From Paenibacillus sedimenti (GTDB lineage: Bacteria > Bacillota > Bacilli > Paenibacillales > NBRC-103111), in contig NZ_JACVVD010000007.1 in the NCBI RefSeq assembly GCF_014534655.1, forward strand, positions 62,001 through 126,000: a DNA stretch of 64,000 bases, in the 5' to 3' direction. Below, piece after piece: positions 54,424-62,785 of the stretch. The notes under the pieces were generated by a model. The model did no database searches and had not been told where the DNA came from. It saw only the letters and a program-made list of their open reading frames with translations. How positions within the stretch are numbered: the first letter of the stretch is position 1; each line of letters begins with the position of its first letter. A program made the translations under genes and the position numbers.

Positions 54424-55395
54424 CTACACCTCAATCGTCGTCATTTTGCGAATCAGGAACAGCCCAATGATCATAGATATGCTGGCGCCGCCTACCAGCA
54501 TAAGCCCAATCTGATGGGTGAACAGCGCTCCGATGTAACTGGGCTCAATTAAATACAGAGCGACGGAAAGTCCGAATGGCAAGAGCCCGATAACCCATCC
54601 TGAAATCCTTCCCTGTGCGGTTAATGTCTTGATTTGACGTTGAATTTTGTTGCGGTCGCGAATCGTGTGTACAATTGTCTCAAGAACAAGGGCAAGATTC
54701 CCGCCCACCTGCCGCTGGATCAAGACCGCTTGAACCAACAAGTCCAAATCTTCACTTGGCATCCGTTCCTTCAAGTGCTCAAGCGCTTCTTCCATGCTTG
54801 TGCCGTACTGCATTTCCTTAAGCAGCAGTTCGATCTCATCTCTAATCGGCGCATCGGATTCATCGACGACCGTCTTTAGCGCCTGTGCAAAACTAAATCC
54901 CGCTCGAAGAGAACCAATGACTGTCATAATCATGTCTTCCAACCCGTCATTAAACTTCTTCATACGCTCCCGCGTTTTCTTCTTGATCCAGAATCTTGGC
55001 AACATGAATCCAATTACAAATCCGAAAATGACGATAGCCATGTTATTCTTAATCACAAACAGTAGAACTCCCAGCAGCAGCGCAGCGATCCATTGAAACA
55101 TCACATACTCTTCCGGTGCCATAGCCACGCCGGAGCGCAAAATCATCTGCTCCAGCTTGTCGCTTTTTTTCTTGGTCAACACCCTCTCTTTCATCTGCTG
55201 GCGGTATACCTGCATCTGAACGATAAAGTTGAACCTCTTTTTTCCAAGCTTCTTCTTGTCATTCAGATCGAGAAATTTCTTCATTCTGCGGTTGATCTGG
55301 CGGTTCGTATTAAATAACCCCTGAAAGATTGCAGTAAAAAACAAAAGCGCCGTCAGCATGACCATTGCGGTCAACATCCAGATCAATTCGGCCAC
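54424..55395 (-). CDS. tadB: Tad pilus inner-membrane protein TadB
   Basis: A 323-residue T2SSF-family protein with N-terminal and C-terminal membrane helices; the core FNDGLEDMIMTVIGSLRAGF and LVQAVLIQRQVGGNLALVLE is typical of TadB. The GTG start at 55395 lies inside the end of tadA (overlap of 13 bases), implying coupling. Confidence 0.9.
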   Translation of the reverse strand: MAELIWMLTAMVMLTALLFFTAIFQGLFNTNRQINRRMKKFLDLNDKKKLGKKRFNFIVQMQVYRQQMKERVLTKKKSDKLEQMILRSGVAMAPEEYVMFQWIAALLLGVLLFVIKNNMAIVIFGFVIGFMLPRFWIKKKTRERMKKFNDGLEDMIMTVIGSLRAGFSFAQALKTVVDESDAPIRDEIELLLKEMQYGTSMEEALEHLKERMPSEDLDLLVQAVLIQRQVGGNLALVLETIVHTIRDRNKIQRQIKTLTAQGRISGWVIGLLPFGLSVALYLIEPSYIGALFTHQIGLMLVGGASISMIIGLFLIRKMTTIEV

Positions 55396-56813
55396 CCCTC
55401 TTCAATAAATACCGAAGATGGAATATGAATGCCCGAGGACTCCAGCCGGTCGTAGAACCTCGGCCTTACCCCTGTCGGGAGGAGCTTGCCGATGACTTTG
55501 CCGTTATCATCCACTCCATACTGCTCGAATGCGAAAATATCCTGAAGCACAATGACGTCGCCTTCCATCCCCAGGACTTCCGTAATGTTCGTTATTTTAC
55601 GCGAACCGTCTTTCAAACGTGATTGCTGAATAATCAGATCAATTGCACCCGCAATCTGTTCTCTGATCGCTTTGACCGGCAATTCAATTCCCGCCATCAG
55701 CACCATGGTCTCCAGACGCGCGATCATATCGCGCGGACTGTTGGAGTGGCCTGTGGCGAGCGAGCCGTCGTGGCCCGTGTTCATGGCCTGCAGCATATCC
55801 AGCGCCTCGCCGCTCCGCACCTCACCGATTACAATCCGCTCAGGACGCATCCGCAGTGAGTTCTTCACCAGGTCACGGATTGTAATAGCGCCTTTGCCTT
55901 CGATGTTCGCAGGTCTCGATTCCAGCGAAATGACGTGATCCTGCCACAACTGCAATTCGGCCGCATCTTCAATGGTAATGATACGTTCATCGCTTGGAAT
56001 GAAGGACGAGAGTACATTGAGTGTCGTTGTTTTACCTGAACCCGTACCTCCGCTGACAAAAATGTTCAGCTTCGCCTTCACGCACGCCTCCAGGAAAATG
56101 GCCATTTCACGCGAAACGGTGCCGAAATTGATCAAGTCATCGATTTTATAAGGATCTTTCGAGAACTTACGAATTGTAATTGTCGGTCCGTTCAGCGCAA
56201 GCGGAGGAATAATCGCGTTAACACGGGAGCCATCCGGCAACCGCGCATCAACCATCGGGGAACTTTCATCGATCCGCCGGCCAATGGGGGCGACAATTTT
56301 TTCAATAATGTTCATCACATGCTCGTCATCGCGAAACTGCACGTAGGTCAATTCAACTTTACCCTTGCGCTCCACATAAACCTGATTGGGTCCGTTCACC
56401 ATGACTTCCGTTACTTCAGGATCAAGCAGAAGCGGATTGATCGGTCCGAAGCCGGTCAAATCATTGGCAAGCTCATCAATGACTTTCTTGCGATCCACTT
56501 TGCCGCGGAACGACTCATCCTCTTTCATAATTTCAACAGCCATGGCGTCAAGCTTCGGTATGATTTCTTCGACATTATCATCTTTCAGCTCATTGAAGAT
56601 CTGTTTATATAACCGGTTTTTCAGCTCATGCTGCTTGTTAAGCTGCTCGCGCTGCTCTTTTTGCGGTTGCTCGGTTCCGCGAATACGGCGAAATGTAGAG
56701 ATCAGGTCTTTCTTCTCCGGCTTGATCGCAGCGGCAGCTTCCTGAGGCTCCTCTTCCGTCGCTTCAGTATGCTGATATCCGTTTTTCGCCTGCAGTTTTT
56801 CAAGTAAACTCAT
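55383..56813 (-). CDS. tadA: Tad pilus assembly ATPase TadA/CpaF
   Basis: A 476-residue secretion ATPase. Motifs: FGPINPLLLDPEVTEVMVNG, RIDESSPMVDARLPDGSRVN, Walker A SGGTGSGKTTTLNVL, TIEDAAELQL, Walker B RPERIVIGEVRSGEALDMLQ and His box GHDGSLATGHSNSPRD. This branch (CpaF) powers Flp pilus assembly. The start is the ATG at 56813, seven bases after AGGAGG. In contrast to the ATPase at 50891, it has no MshEN domain. Confidence 0.95.
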   Translation of the reverse strand: MSLLEKLQAKNGYQHTEATEEEPQEAAAAIKPEKKDLISTFRRIRGTEQPQKEQREQLNKQHELKNRLYKQIFNELKDDNVEEIIPKLDAMAVEIMKEDESFRGKVDRKKVIDELANDLTGFGPINPLLLDPEVTEVMVNGPNQVYVERKGKVELTYVQFRDDEHVMNIIEKIVAPIGRRIDESSPMVDARLPDGSRVNAIIPPLALNGPTITIRKFSKDPYKIDDLINFGTVSREMAIFLEACVKAKLNIFVSGGTGSGKTTTLNVLSSFIPSDERIITIEDAAELQLWQDHVISLESRPANIEGKGAITIRDLVKNSLRMRPERIVIGEVRSGEALDMLQAMNTGHDGSLATGHSNSPRDMIARLETMVLMAGIELPVKAIREQIAGAIDLIIQQSRLKDGSRKITNITEVLGMEGDVIVLQDIFAFEQYGVDDNGKVIGKLLPTGVRPRFYDRLESSGIHIPSSVFIEEGWPN

Positions 56814-56843
56814 ACTTAGCACCTCCTGATGGTGTCATTATTG

Positions 56844-57713
56844 CTATAACGTAGAGGAATGGCCACCTAGCGCCCGCTGAATAATCGATTGAATGAACGA
56901 TGTCTGCTTCGGTTGGAATACACTGATTTCACGTCGTTGTATGAGCTGCTCGGCAATTTTACATACCGCTTTGGCAATGTCGGTCTTCCCATTTTTCAGG
57001 ACAAAAGGTACCCCGCTATTAAGCGACTGGCTCACCACTTCCCATTCGTTCGGCACGTAGTAAGGCATATCTTCGCCAAGAAAGTCCGGCACATCGGAAG
57101 CTTTGATGACGCTGTCCATCGTAGAGCGGTTGACGAGCAGCTTTATTTTATCGCGGAGCCCTAGCAAAATGAGCGTCTCCAGCATCAGCTTCGTGCTTTT
57201 TATCGCCGCCATTTCCAGCGTAGTCACCATGAAGACAGAATCGGCTTTCTCAATAATTTGTAAGGTTTTATCCGTAAAACCTGAAGGCGTATCTACAATA
57301 ACGTAGTCATGCCCAGAAAGCAGCAAATCGCAAACCTTGTCCAGGCGGTCCGGGAAAACAAGGTCTGCGTATTCGGGGCGATCCGGCGCCGCCAGTATTT
57401 TCACCCCGCTGCTATGTTTAATGAGATAACTCGAGAGCGTATGCTTATCCATCGTATCTATGCTTTCCATCACATCCTTAATGGTGAACGTGGGATGCAA
57501 GTCCATAGACAGACCCACATCACCGAACTGGAAGTCTGCATCCATAATGCAGATCTGACTATTGCTGCTCTTGGTATTGTTCTTTGAGAGCGCAACCGCA
57601 AGATTGACGGCCATCGCCGTTTTACCGATACCACCTTTCGCGCTGCAGATTGCGATCATCTCGCCGCGCTTATTTCGTACCTGCTCTGTGAATGCTTTTT
57701 CTTCAACGGACAT
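56844..57713 (-). CDS. cpaE: Tad pilus localisation protein CpaE/TadZ (MinD-like ATPase)
   Basis: A 289-residue MinD/ParA-type ATPase without the N-terminal receiver domain of longer CpaE proteins. Deviant Walker A ICSAKGGIGKTAMAVNLAVA, ICIMDADFQFGDVGLSMDL and DYVIVDTPSGF are present. It likely positions the pilus machine at the pole or membrane. ATG at 57713 follows GGAGGCATGTAAC. Confidence 0.9.
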   Translation of the reverse strand: MSVEEKAFTEQVRNKRGEMIAICSAKGGIGKTAMAVNLAVALSKNNTKSSNSQICIMDADFQFGDVGLSMDLHPTFTIKDVMESIDTMDKHTLSSYLIKHSSGVKILAAPDRPEYADLVFPDRLDKVCDLLLSGHDYVIVDTPSGFTDKTLQIIEKADSVFMVTTLEMAAIKSTKLMLETLILLGLRDKIKLLVNRSTMDSVIKASDVPDFLGEDMPYYVPNEWEVVSQSLNSGVPFVLKNGKTDIAKAVCKIAEQLIQRREISVFQPKQTSFIQSIIQRALGGHSSTL

Positions 57714-57757
57714 GTTACATGCCTCCTTCCATTCAATTGCGTTAGTACCTACTCGTC

Positions 57758-58441
57758 TCATTTCTTGGCTGCTTCAGGAACAACCCTGCTATGCAACGCC
57801 AGGCTAACATTGAAACGATCATCTGCGTTAATAATCTTCGGAACATCTTCCGGCTTAACTTCCAGCGTTACGGATGTGTACTCCGCATATGGATGTTGAT
57901 CATCGACTTCGACCATTCGCCGGCCGACGGCCAGCACACGGATTTTTTCAAGCAGCATGGTGGATGCTTCGATCTGCTTATCATTTCCTTCCTTGGGAGG
58001 AATCGTGACAATCACATCCACGTAGTCATCAGGTTCAATGAGGTTCGATACAGACTGCACCAGATTGATCCCGACCGAAACCGCACGGAATCCATTCTGT
58101 ACTTTCTTAGCTACAATTGCCGATTCATCTTTGCTTGTCTTCACGCGATGGCTGAGTAGAACCTCTCCAGTCTCAATCGTTGCGTCTGCAAATTTGCCAT
58201 CCGCTCCCTGGATGGATTTGATGGCCTGCGGGTGAACGCCGAGCAATGGTACTTGCTTAATCTCCAGCATATCGGCTTGCAATTTCTGATTTCGCTTGAT
58301 TTGCTGCTTGGCGACGACTACATCGACCATATTCTCATTGACTGTCGTTGCTTGATCGTACTGCTTCATGTAATTGAAAAATAAAAACGTCGTTATAAGT
58401 CCCATTATGAGTGCCGCAAATAAAATAATTTTTGATCTCAT
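57758..58441 (-). CDS. cpaB: Flp pilus assembly protein CpaB/RcpC (SAF domain)
   Basis: About 227 residues with an N-terminal membrane helix (SKIILFAALIMGLITTFLFF) and a SAF/RcpC domain (about 40-215; VVVAKQQIKRNQKLQADML, GFRAVSVGINLVQSVSNLIE, PDDYVDVIVTIPP). In Gram-negative tad loci CpaB associates with the secretin; here, in a Gram-positive, it probably sits on the outer membrane face. The next gene's 3' end lies 9 bases upstream. Confidence 0.9.
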   Translation of the reverse strand: MRSKIILFAALIMGLITTFLFFNYMKQYDQATTVNENMVDVVVAKQQIKRNQKLQADMLEIKQVPLLGVHPQAIKSIQGADGKFADATIETGEVLLSHRVKTSKDESAIVAKKVQNGFRAVSVGINLVQSVSNLIEPDDYVDVIVTIPPKEGNDKQIEASTMLLEKIRVLAVGRRMVEVDDQHPYAEYTSVTLEVKPEDVPKIINADDRFNVSLALHSRVVPEAAKK

Positions 58442-58450
58442 CGTTGTCAC

Positions 58451-59428
58451 CTACTCTGTTAGTTTGATAGCATATGCGCCGCGGTTTACGGCCCCTGGTT
58501 TAACAAATCCGGTTCCCGTGCGCTCTATAAATTTACCTATGATTTCCTTGCTGTTGTAATCCATAGGGGCGGTGAGATAGAAGTAAGCGAATCCGGTAAT
58601 TGCGATCTTTTTAAGCTGTCCATCCTCGTGGTAGTTTTTGCAGTCTTCAATACTATCTGCATTTTGGGGACAAGCTTTATAAACCGGCACAAGCAGAATC
58701 CGCGAATCATCACGGTGGCTTGTATCTCCATCGGCATAAGGACTTCGGTCCAATCGTGCTTGTACAGCTTTTCGAGTATCCCCTGCCACATTCCCTGTTT
58801 TCGTTTCGACTATATCTCCTACAGAAAGCATACCTTTAAAGCCGTATTCCAAATTGGTCTCGTATGTACTTGCGCCGCCGGCAGCATGCTCTCCAAGCGC
58901 AATAATCCCGAAGTTACCGTTTACCGCTTCATCATTGTCAACTTTGAGGCGATACTCCTGACCGTATACCAACACTTTCGATTCATCGATTCCGATTGGC
59001 GCAGCTCCCATCGCAGCTCCCATCGCCTCAATTTTCGCTGTTGCTTTCACACTAACCGGCATCTTGTCAATACCAATCACTTTGGCGAGATGCACACCTA
59101 CGTCTTTCTTCAGCACAACGGTTGTACGGTCTTTCATAGCAGTGGACAATTTGACTAGACTTGCGCTTTCTCCATGATCATGCAGCACGTGATCAGCTAC
59201 GCTGCGAACACTCTGTTCAGTGGCAGTTAGTTCTTGCGCGCCTGATAGGACTGTTGCATTTGCTGTCTTCTGCATGTGCATTTTGACTGCATATAACATG
59301 CCCCCATCTACTACAATAGCCGTCATACCCATTAACACTACTAAGACGAATGCAACCAAAACGGATACGTTTCCATCCTGCTGTACGATACTGCGTTTTA
59401 ACTTTTCAAGAATAACGATGCGTTTCAT
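58451..59428 (-). CDS. TadG-like pilus assembly protein
   Basis: A 325-residue protein with an N-terminal Tad-type segment (QDGNVSVLVAFVLVVLMGMT followed by AIVVDGGMLY), which is a class III prepilin-like hydrophobic helix, then a large extracytoplasmic domain (about 50-325) with several Cys and charged residues. It fits the TadE/G-like group of minor pseudopilins. ATG at 59428 follows AGGAGGCTAAGC. Confidence 0.8.
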   Translation of the reverse strand: MKRIVILEKLKRSIVQQDGNVSVLVAFVLVVLMGMTAIVVDGGMLYAVKMHMQKTANATVLSGAQELTATEQSVRSVADHVLHDHGESASLVKLSTAMKDRTTVVLKKDVGVHLAKVIGIDKMPVSVKATAKIEAMGAAMGAAPIGIDESKVLVYGQEYRLKVDNDEAVNGNFGIIALGEHAAGGASTYETNLEYGFKGMLSVGDIVETKTGNVAGDTRKAVQARLDRSPYADGDTSHRDDSRILLVPVYKACPQNADSIEDCKNYHEDGQLKKIAITGFAYFYLTAPMDYNSKEIIGKFIERTGTGFVKPGAVNRGAYAIKLTE

Positions 59429-59438
59429 GCTTAGCCTC

Positions 59439-59819
59439 CTATTCAACTCTTATCGTCGAAGCTGCTTTAACGGTCGGAGCAGGAAGCAGCTTAGAGATGA
59501 CGGGGGTCATAAATGTAAGCGGATATTCCAATTTAACGGTGACATAGTCTCCGGGTTGACGCGCCGTATCATTCGGTGAGATTGTAACTTTTAATTTGTT
59601 CGGATCACCCAAATGGACATAGTTTGCAGCAAAAGCAGCCATATCCGCATCTTTTTTACCGAGCCCTCCAAGCCTCACTGTTTCTTGAGCTGCATTGTTC
59701 ATATTCATATAGGCATACATTATCCGCCCAAAATCGAATATGCCGCATACAAGTAGTAGAAATATCGGAAGAATGACGGCAAACTCAGTCAGTGACTGTC
59801 CCCGTTCGTCTTTGATCAT
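59439..59819 (-). CDS. tadE: TadE-like pseudopilin
   Basis: A 126-residue minor pseudopilin. DERGQSLTEFAVILPIFLLL has the TadE type cleavage region, Gly-x4-Glu-Phe, followed by a membrane helix and an extracellular tail. The ATG overlaps the stop of the prepilin peptidase gene (ATGA). Confidence 0.88.
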   Translation of the reverse strand: MIKDERGQSLTEFAVILPIFLLLVCGIFDFGRIMYAYMNMNNAAQETVRLGGLGKKDADMAAFAANYVHLGDPNKLKVTISPNDTARQPGDYVTVKLEYPLTFMTPVISKLLPAPTVKAASTIRVE

Positions 59820-60337
59820 ACAATTCCCCATCCTTTAAGCCATAAACTCAATACCGAACCGCCTGCAATGGCAACCCCATACGGATACGTAGAGGTTACG
59901 GTATCATTATCCGGAGCCGGAGATATTTTCACCCCATATCTTAAAAGCAGCATTGAGAACAAAATTCTTTTCAACATCTCGCGGACGCGCTTCCGTAATA
60001 GGAGGAGTACCAGTGCGATCACGCCGCCGATAAGCGCCATATAGACGGAGGTAAGCAGTACAAATGTCATGCCTTTGAAAGCACCGACAAGCGCAAGCAG
60101 CTTCACGTCACCAGCACCCATTCCTCCTAGCAGATATGGAATCAAAAGTATTCCCCCTCCTACAGCAAATCCAAGCGCCGCATCTCCAAAGCCGCCTATC
60201 CCGTCAATGAGGCCATGCAGGATAAACGCCAGGAGAATGCCCGGAAAGGTAACAAGATTATATATTTTGCGAGACTTAAGATCGGTAACAACACAAGCGG
60301 CAAGAATCAGAATTAGTATGCCATCCAGTACAATCAT
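59816..60337 (-). CDS. tadV: Prepilin peptidase TadV/CpaA (A24 family)
   Basis: A 173-residue aspartyl peptidase of the short CpaA type, with about five membrane helices. Catalytic aspartates are in VVTDLKSRKIYN (about Asp19) and GGMGAGDVKLLALVGA (about Asp77). It should process the Flp pilins and TadE/G-like proteins. A terminator-like hairpin separates it from the pilin genes upstream. Confidence 0.92.
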   Translation of the reverse strand: MIVLDGILILILAACVVTDLKSRKIYNLVTFPGILLAFILHGLIDGIGGFGDAALGFAVGGGILLIPYLLGGMGAGDVKLLALVGAFKGMTFVLLTSVYMALIGGVIALVLLLLRKRVREMLKRILFSMLLLRYGVKISPAPDNDTVTSTYPYGVAIAGGSVLSLWLKGWGIV

Positions 60338-60361
60338 GACTGCCTCCGAACACCTGATTTT

Positions 60362-60402
60362 AAAAAAGGGTCTAACGTTCCGAAAAACGTAAGACCCTTT
60401 TG
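60362..60402 (-). terminator. Terminator between Flp pilin genes and assembly genes
   Basis: AAAAGGGTCT and AGACCCTTTTTT pair around an inner ACGT/ACGT-containing loop, with a T run on the minus strand. Its place inside the operon suggests partial termination, so that pilin mRNA exceeds assembly-gene mRNA. Confidence 0.75.
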
Positions 60403-60450
60403 GTTGAATGCTTGCTATGCTTCGAACAGTATGCGCTTTAGGTGTTTACT

Positions 60451-60645
60451 CTAATTGAGAAGTCCATTATCTGTGATTACTTTATTGATTTTAGCTACAC
60501 CATTTTGATAGATCGATTCAATTGTTTGATCGAAGCTTAGAATGATTGTAATTACACCAATCGCAATCAAAGATAGAACCAGACTATACTCTGCCGCGCC
60601 TTGCCCGTTCTCATCCGCATAGAAACTCGCAAATTTGTCTATCAT
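60451..60645 (-). CDS. Flp pilin, third copy (divergent)
   Basis: A 64-residue prepilin: leader MIDKFASFYADENG, cleavage before QGAAEYSLV (G-x4-EY), then a hydrophobic helix (LVLSLIAIGVITIILSF) and a short polar tail. It differs from the two tandem copies in leader and tail and may be a minor pilin. Confidence 0.9.
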   Translation of the reverse strand: MIDKFASFYADENGQGAAEYSLVLSLIAIGVITIILSFDQTIESIYQNGVAKINKVITDNGLLN

Positions 60646-60674
60646 ATCAACACCCCTTCTTATAAGCGAAGGAA

Positions 60675-60860
60675 TTATGAGTTACTAATTGCATTACCAA
60701 GATCAGTATTAACTTTTTCAAACAGAGTTAAAATCTTCCCTCTCAGAGCGATCAGAACACCAACCACTCCTACCGCGATAACGCCAAGCACCAAGCCATA
60801 CTCTGTCATACCTTGACCTTGCTCTTCTACGATAAGACCTTTAATTTTGCCCATCATCAT
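60675..60860 (-). CDS. flp2: Flp pilin, second copy
   Basis: A 61-residue type IVb prepilin: leader MMMGKIKGLIVEEQG, cleavage before QGMTEYGLV with Glu at +5 and Tyr at +6, a hydrophobic helix (VLGVIAVGVVGVLIALRG) and a tail FEKVNTDLGNAISNS. Nearly identical to the copy at 60947-61129, including a stretch of about 100 identical bases. Confidence 0.93.
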   Translation of the reverse strand: MMMGKIKGLIVEEQGQGMTEYGLVLGVIAVGVVGVLIALRGKILTLFEKVNTDLGNAISNS

Positions 60861-60946
60861 AATATCGCTCCTTTTAAAGAATGCTTACCATGCTTCATAA
60901 AGCATGTCTTGGATATAAAAAACCTTTCATATAAGAGAAGGAATTA

Positions 60947-61129
60947 TTATGAGTTACCAACTGCATTGCCGAGATCATTATTAACTTTTTGAAACAGGGT
61001 TAGAATCTTACCTCTCAGAGCAATCAGAACACCAACCACTCCTACCGCGATAACGCCAAGCACCAAGCCATACTCTGTCATACCTTGACCTTGCTCTTCT
61101 ACGATAAGACCTTTAATTTTGTTCATCAT
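60947..61129 (-). CDS. flp1: Flp pilin, first copy
   Basis: A 60-residue type IVb prepilin with leader MMNKIKGLIVEEQG and mature start QGMTEYGLV; the helix is identical to that of the second copy and only the leader and tail (FQKVNNDLGNAVGNS) differ. AAAAGGAGCGATTTTATT precedes the ATG. It is probably the major pilin, being nearest to the promoter and riboswitch. Confidence 0.93.
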   Translation of the reverse strand: MMNKIKGLIVEEQGQGMTEYGLVLGVIAVGVVGVLIALRGKILTLFQKVNNDLGNAVGNS

Positions 61130-61149
61130 AATAAAATCGCTCCTTTTAT

Positions 61150-61491
61150 TTACTGGAATTGGACGGCTTGTCCGATTTGCGTACGTGTCTGCGCTATGCT
61201 GCCCGCCGGCAGCTCGACAACTGATGCAGTATTCTTTATGTTCGCACCTATGCGGCCTGGCACTACGCGGCTTTCAATCCCTACAATTGTGTGGTTACGA
61301 TCGAGATGCAGGACATCAATCGCATAGTTCATAAAGAACGTATGAATCGAACGACAGGGCTCAATGTGAAGACAGGCTGCCTGAGGCAAAGCTTTCGTAA
61401 ACATAAGTCCCTTCAGTCTGCGTACAAACGTCCGGGCTTCTGTCACCTGCTCGGCCAGGATCTCTCCCGTATTCAGGTTCACCAGCTTCAA
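61150..61491 (-). CDS. DUF192 family protein
   Basis: A 113-residue protein matching DUF192: RRLKGLMFTKALPQAACLHI, PCRSIHTFFMNYAIDVLHLD, and SVVELPAGSIAQT. DUF192 proteins are small, usually exported or surface-linked, of unknown function, and often found with Tad or envelope genes. The start is TTG at 61491, with AAGGAGGTGG eight bases upstream; no signal peptide is seen. It is the first gene after riboswitch 3. Confidence 0.85.
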   Translation of the reverse strand: MKLVNLNTGEILAEQVTEARTFVRRLKGLMFTKALPQAACLHIEPCRSIHTFFMNYAIDVLHLDRNHTIVGIESRVVPGRIGANIKNTASVVELPAGSIAQTRTQIGQAVQFQ

Positions 61492-61511
61492 ACCTCATCC
61501 ACCTCCTTAAT

Positions 61512-61543
61512 AAAAAATCCCCGCCTTTGCCGAAAGGAGGGGA
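61512..61543 (-). terminator. Riboswitch 3 expression-platform terminator
   Basis: ATCCCC-T-CCTTT / AAAGG-C-GGGGAT (11 pairs, one mismatch) followed by TTTTT on the minus strand, just before the ribosome-binding site of the DUF192 gene. CTTTCGG within it (61530-61536) is the exact complement of CCGAAAG at 61568-61574 beside the aptamer, giving an anti-terminator. Confidence 0.88.
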
Positions 61544-61572
61544 TGTACATAGACATACTCCCGTCATCTTTC

Positions 61573-61648
61573 GGTAGCTGGCTGGCATTGCGCGCTATCG
61601 CACTTTAGCCCCTATAGCTTTGCGTCACCGGCTTTCGCCGGCTTTGCC
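61573..61648 (-). promoter_or_regulatory. c-di-GMP-I (GEMM) riboswitch 3
   Basis: On the minus strand: GGCAAAGCC, hairpin GCCGGC-GAAA-GCCGGT, invariant GACGCAAAGC, TATAGGGGCTAAAGTGC and the closing GCCAGCCAGCTACC. Its central part (GCCGGTGACGCAAAGCTA...GGGGCTAA) is nearly the same as riboswitch 1, so they are close relatives. It precedes the Tad/Flp operon. Confidence 0.9.
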
Positions 61649-62049
61649 TTTATCGAGATTCCGCGAAGCATGTCGGGAAATCGATTTATGAGTTCATCTT
61701 AGCCTACGAACGGATCGGCTTGGAATCGTCCTATTTCCTCAATTTTCTGATAACACTTTTTTATGATTCATATATCTAAAGCAATACTCGGTAATAGACC
61801 CTTAGATATAGAGATAGGTACCAAGTGGTAGAAAAATTCGATAATTTGTCAAAAATTACACCTTAATCTCATTGATCTGTAAAATAGTGGTTGTCCTATT
61901 GTATGACATCCACATAGTCTTGAAGTAGGTAGTTGATGCGAAATCGGGAAATAAACTGCCTGCTTTTTTTATGTATGATCTAGGCGTATGTCTAAAGCAC
62001 CAAAGAGGCAATATTCAAAAAATTCATACCCGAGGGTCTAATGAACGCG
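61649..62049. other. Intergenic region upstream of riboswitch 3
   Basis: About 400 AT-rich bases, presumably holding the Tad operon promoter, which I could not place with confidence (TAAGAT near 61700 on the minus strand lacks a -35 partner). No supported reading frame. The pspA terminator lies at its right end. Confidence 0.45.
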
Positions 62050-62074
62050 AAAAAGCCCCTCACTAGGAGGAGCT
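62050..62074 (-). terminator. Intrinsic terminator after pspA
   Basis: AGCTCCTC-CTAGT-GAGGGGCT followed by TTTTTC on the minus strand, 20 bases after the stop. Confidence 0.8.
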
Positions 62075-62095
62075 TCTCGTCTTGGTAACTTTAGA

Positions 62096-62782
62096 CTACT
62101 CGGATGTGCTGCCGTTCAATTTCTCTTTGAGCGCGTTCAACTGCTCATCGACTTTAGCTTGTTTCGCCACATCTACCGGTGTGTAGCTGCTAATGGAACC
62201 TGCCGGTACATAAGGCTTGCGGGCGATTTCAGCTTCTACTTCCATCTGCATGATTTTCTCTTCCATGCGCTGGAAGCCGCGGGAAGCAGTTCCGCTTTCG
62301 ATCACACCGTTGTAGGAAACCTGAGCCATTTGTTTCTTTGCTTTTGCCAGTTGGGCACGGCTTACGAGTTCGTTGCGCTTGTTGCGCATTTTGTAGAATT
62401 CATCTTTCATTTCGTGCAATTGCTGAGTCAATTCATCAGCTTGAGCTTTGGATGCAGCGTGCATGTCCGTGTACTCAACGATTTTGTCTTCATGGTACAG
62501 TTTTTCTTCCAAAGCTTGGCGGGCGATTGCTTCTTGACCGTTTTTGAGTGCTGCCGCCGCTTTTTCTTCACGATCTGCAACAAGACGTACGGATTCTTCC
62601 AGACGTTGTTTCAGCTTGCGCTCGTTTGCGATTTGTCTGGCTACAGTTACTTCAGCTTGTGCAATTTCTTGCTCCATGTCGCGCAAGTACTGGTTCAACA
62701 TAACGATTGGATCTTCAATTTTGTCCAAAACCTCGTGAATCGATGCTTTTGTCATATCTTTCATTCTTGTAAATACTCCCAT
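62096..62782 (-). CDS. pspA: PspA/IM30 (LiaH-like) membrane stress protein
   Basis: A 228-residue, almost all-helical coiled-coil protein: [20 protein letters not shown] opens like PspA/LiaH, followed by [18 protein letters not shown] and long heptad-rich helices to about 200. It would polymerise on damaged membranes. It begins 3 bases after the stop of the PspC-domain gene, thus in one operon. The [11 protein letters not shown] region near 190 and a short C-terminal helix follow. Confidence 0.9.
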   Translation of the reverse strand: MGVFTRMKDMTKASIHEVLDKIEDPIVMLNQYLRDMEQEIAQAEVTVARQIANERKLKQRLEESVRLVADREEKAAAALKNGQEAIARQALEEKLYHEDKIVEYTDMHAASKAQADELTQQLHEMKDEFYKMRNKRNELVSRAQLAKAKKQMAQVSYNGVIESGTASRGFQRMEEKIMQMEVEAEIARKPYVPAGSISSYTPVDVAKQAKVDEQLNALKEKLNGSTSE

Positions 62783-62785
62783 TGT

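Noticed and set aside
61670-61720. Possible sigma-D type promoter (GCCGAT) for the Tad operon
   Set aside because: No acceptable -35 TAAA at the right distance.
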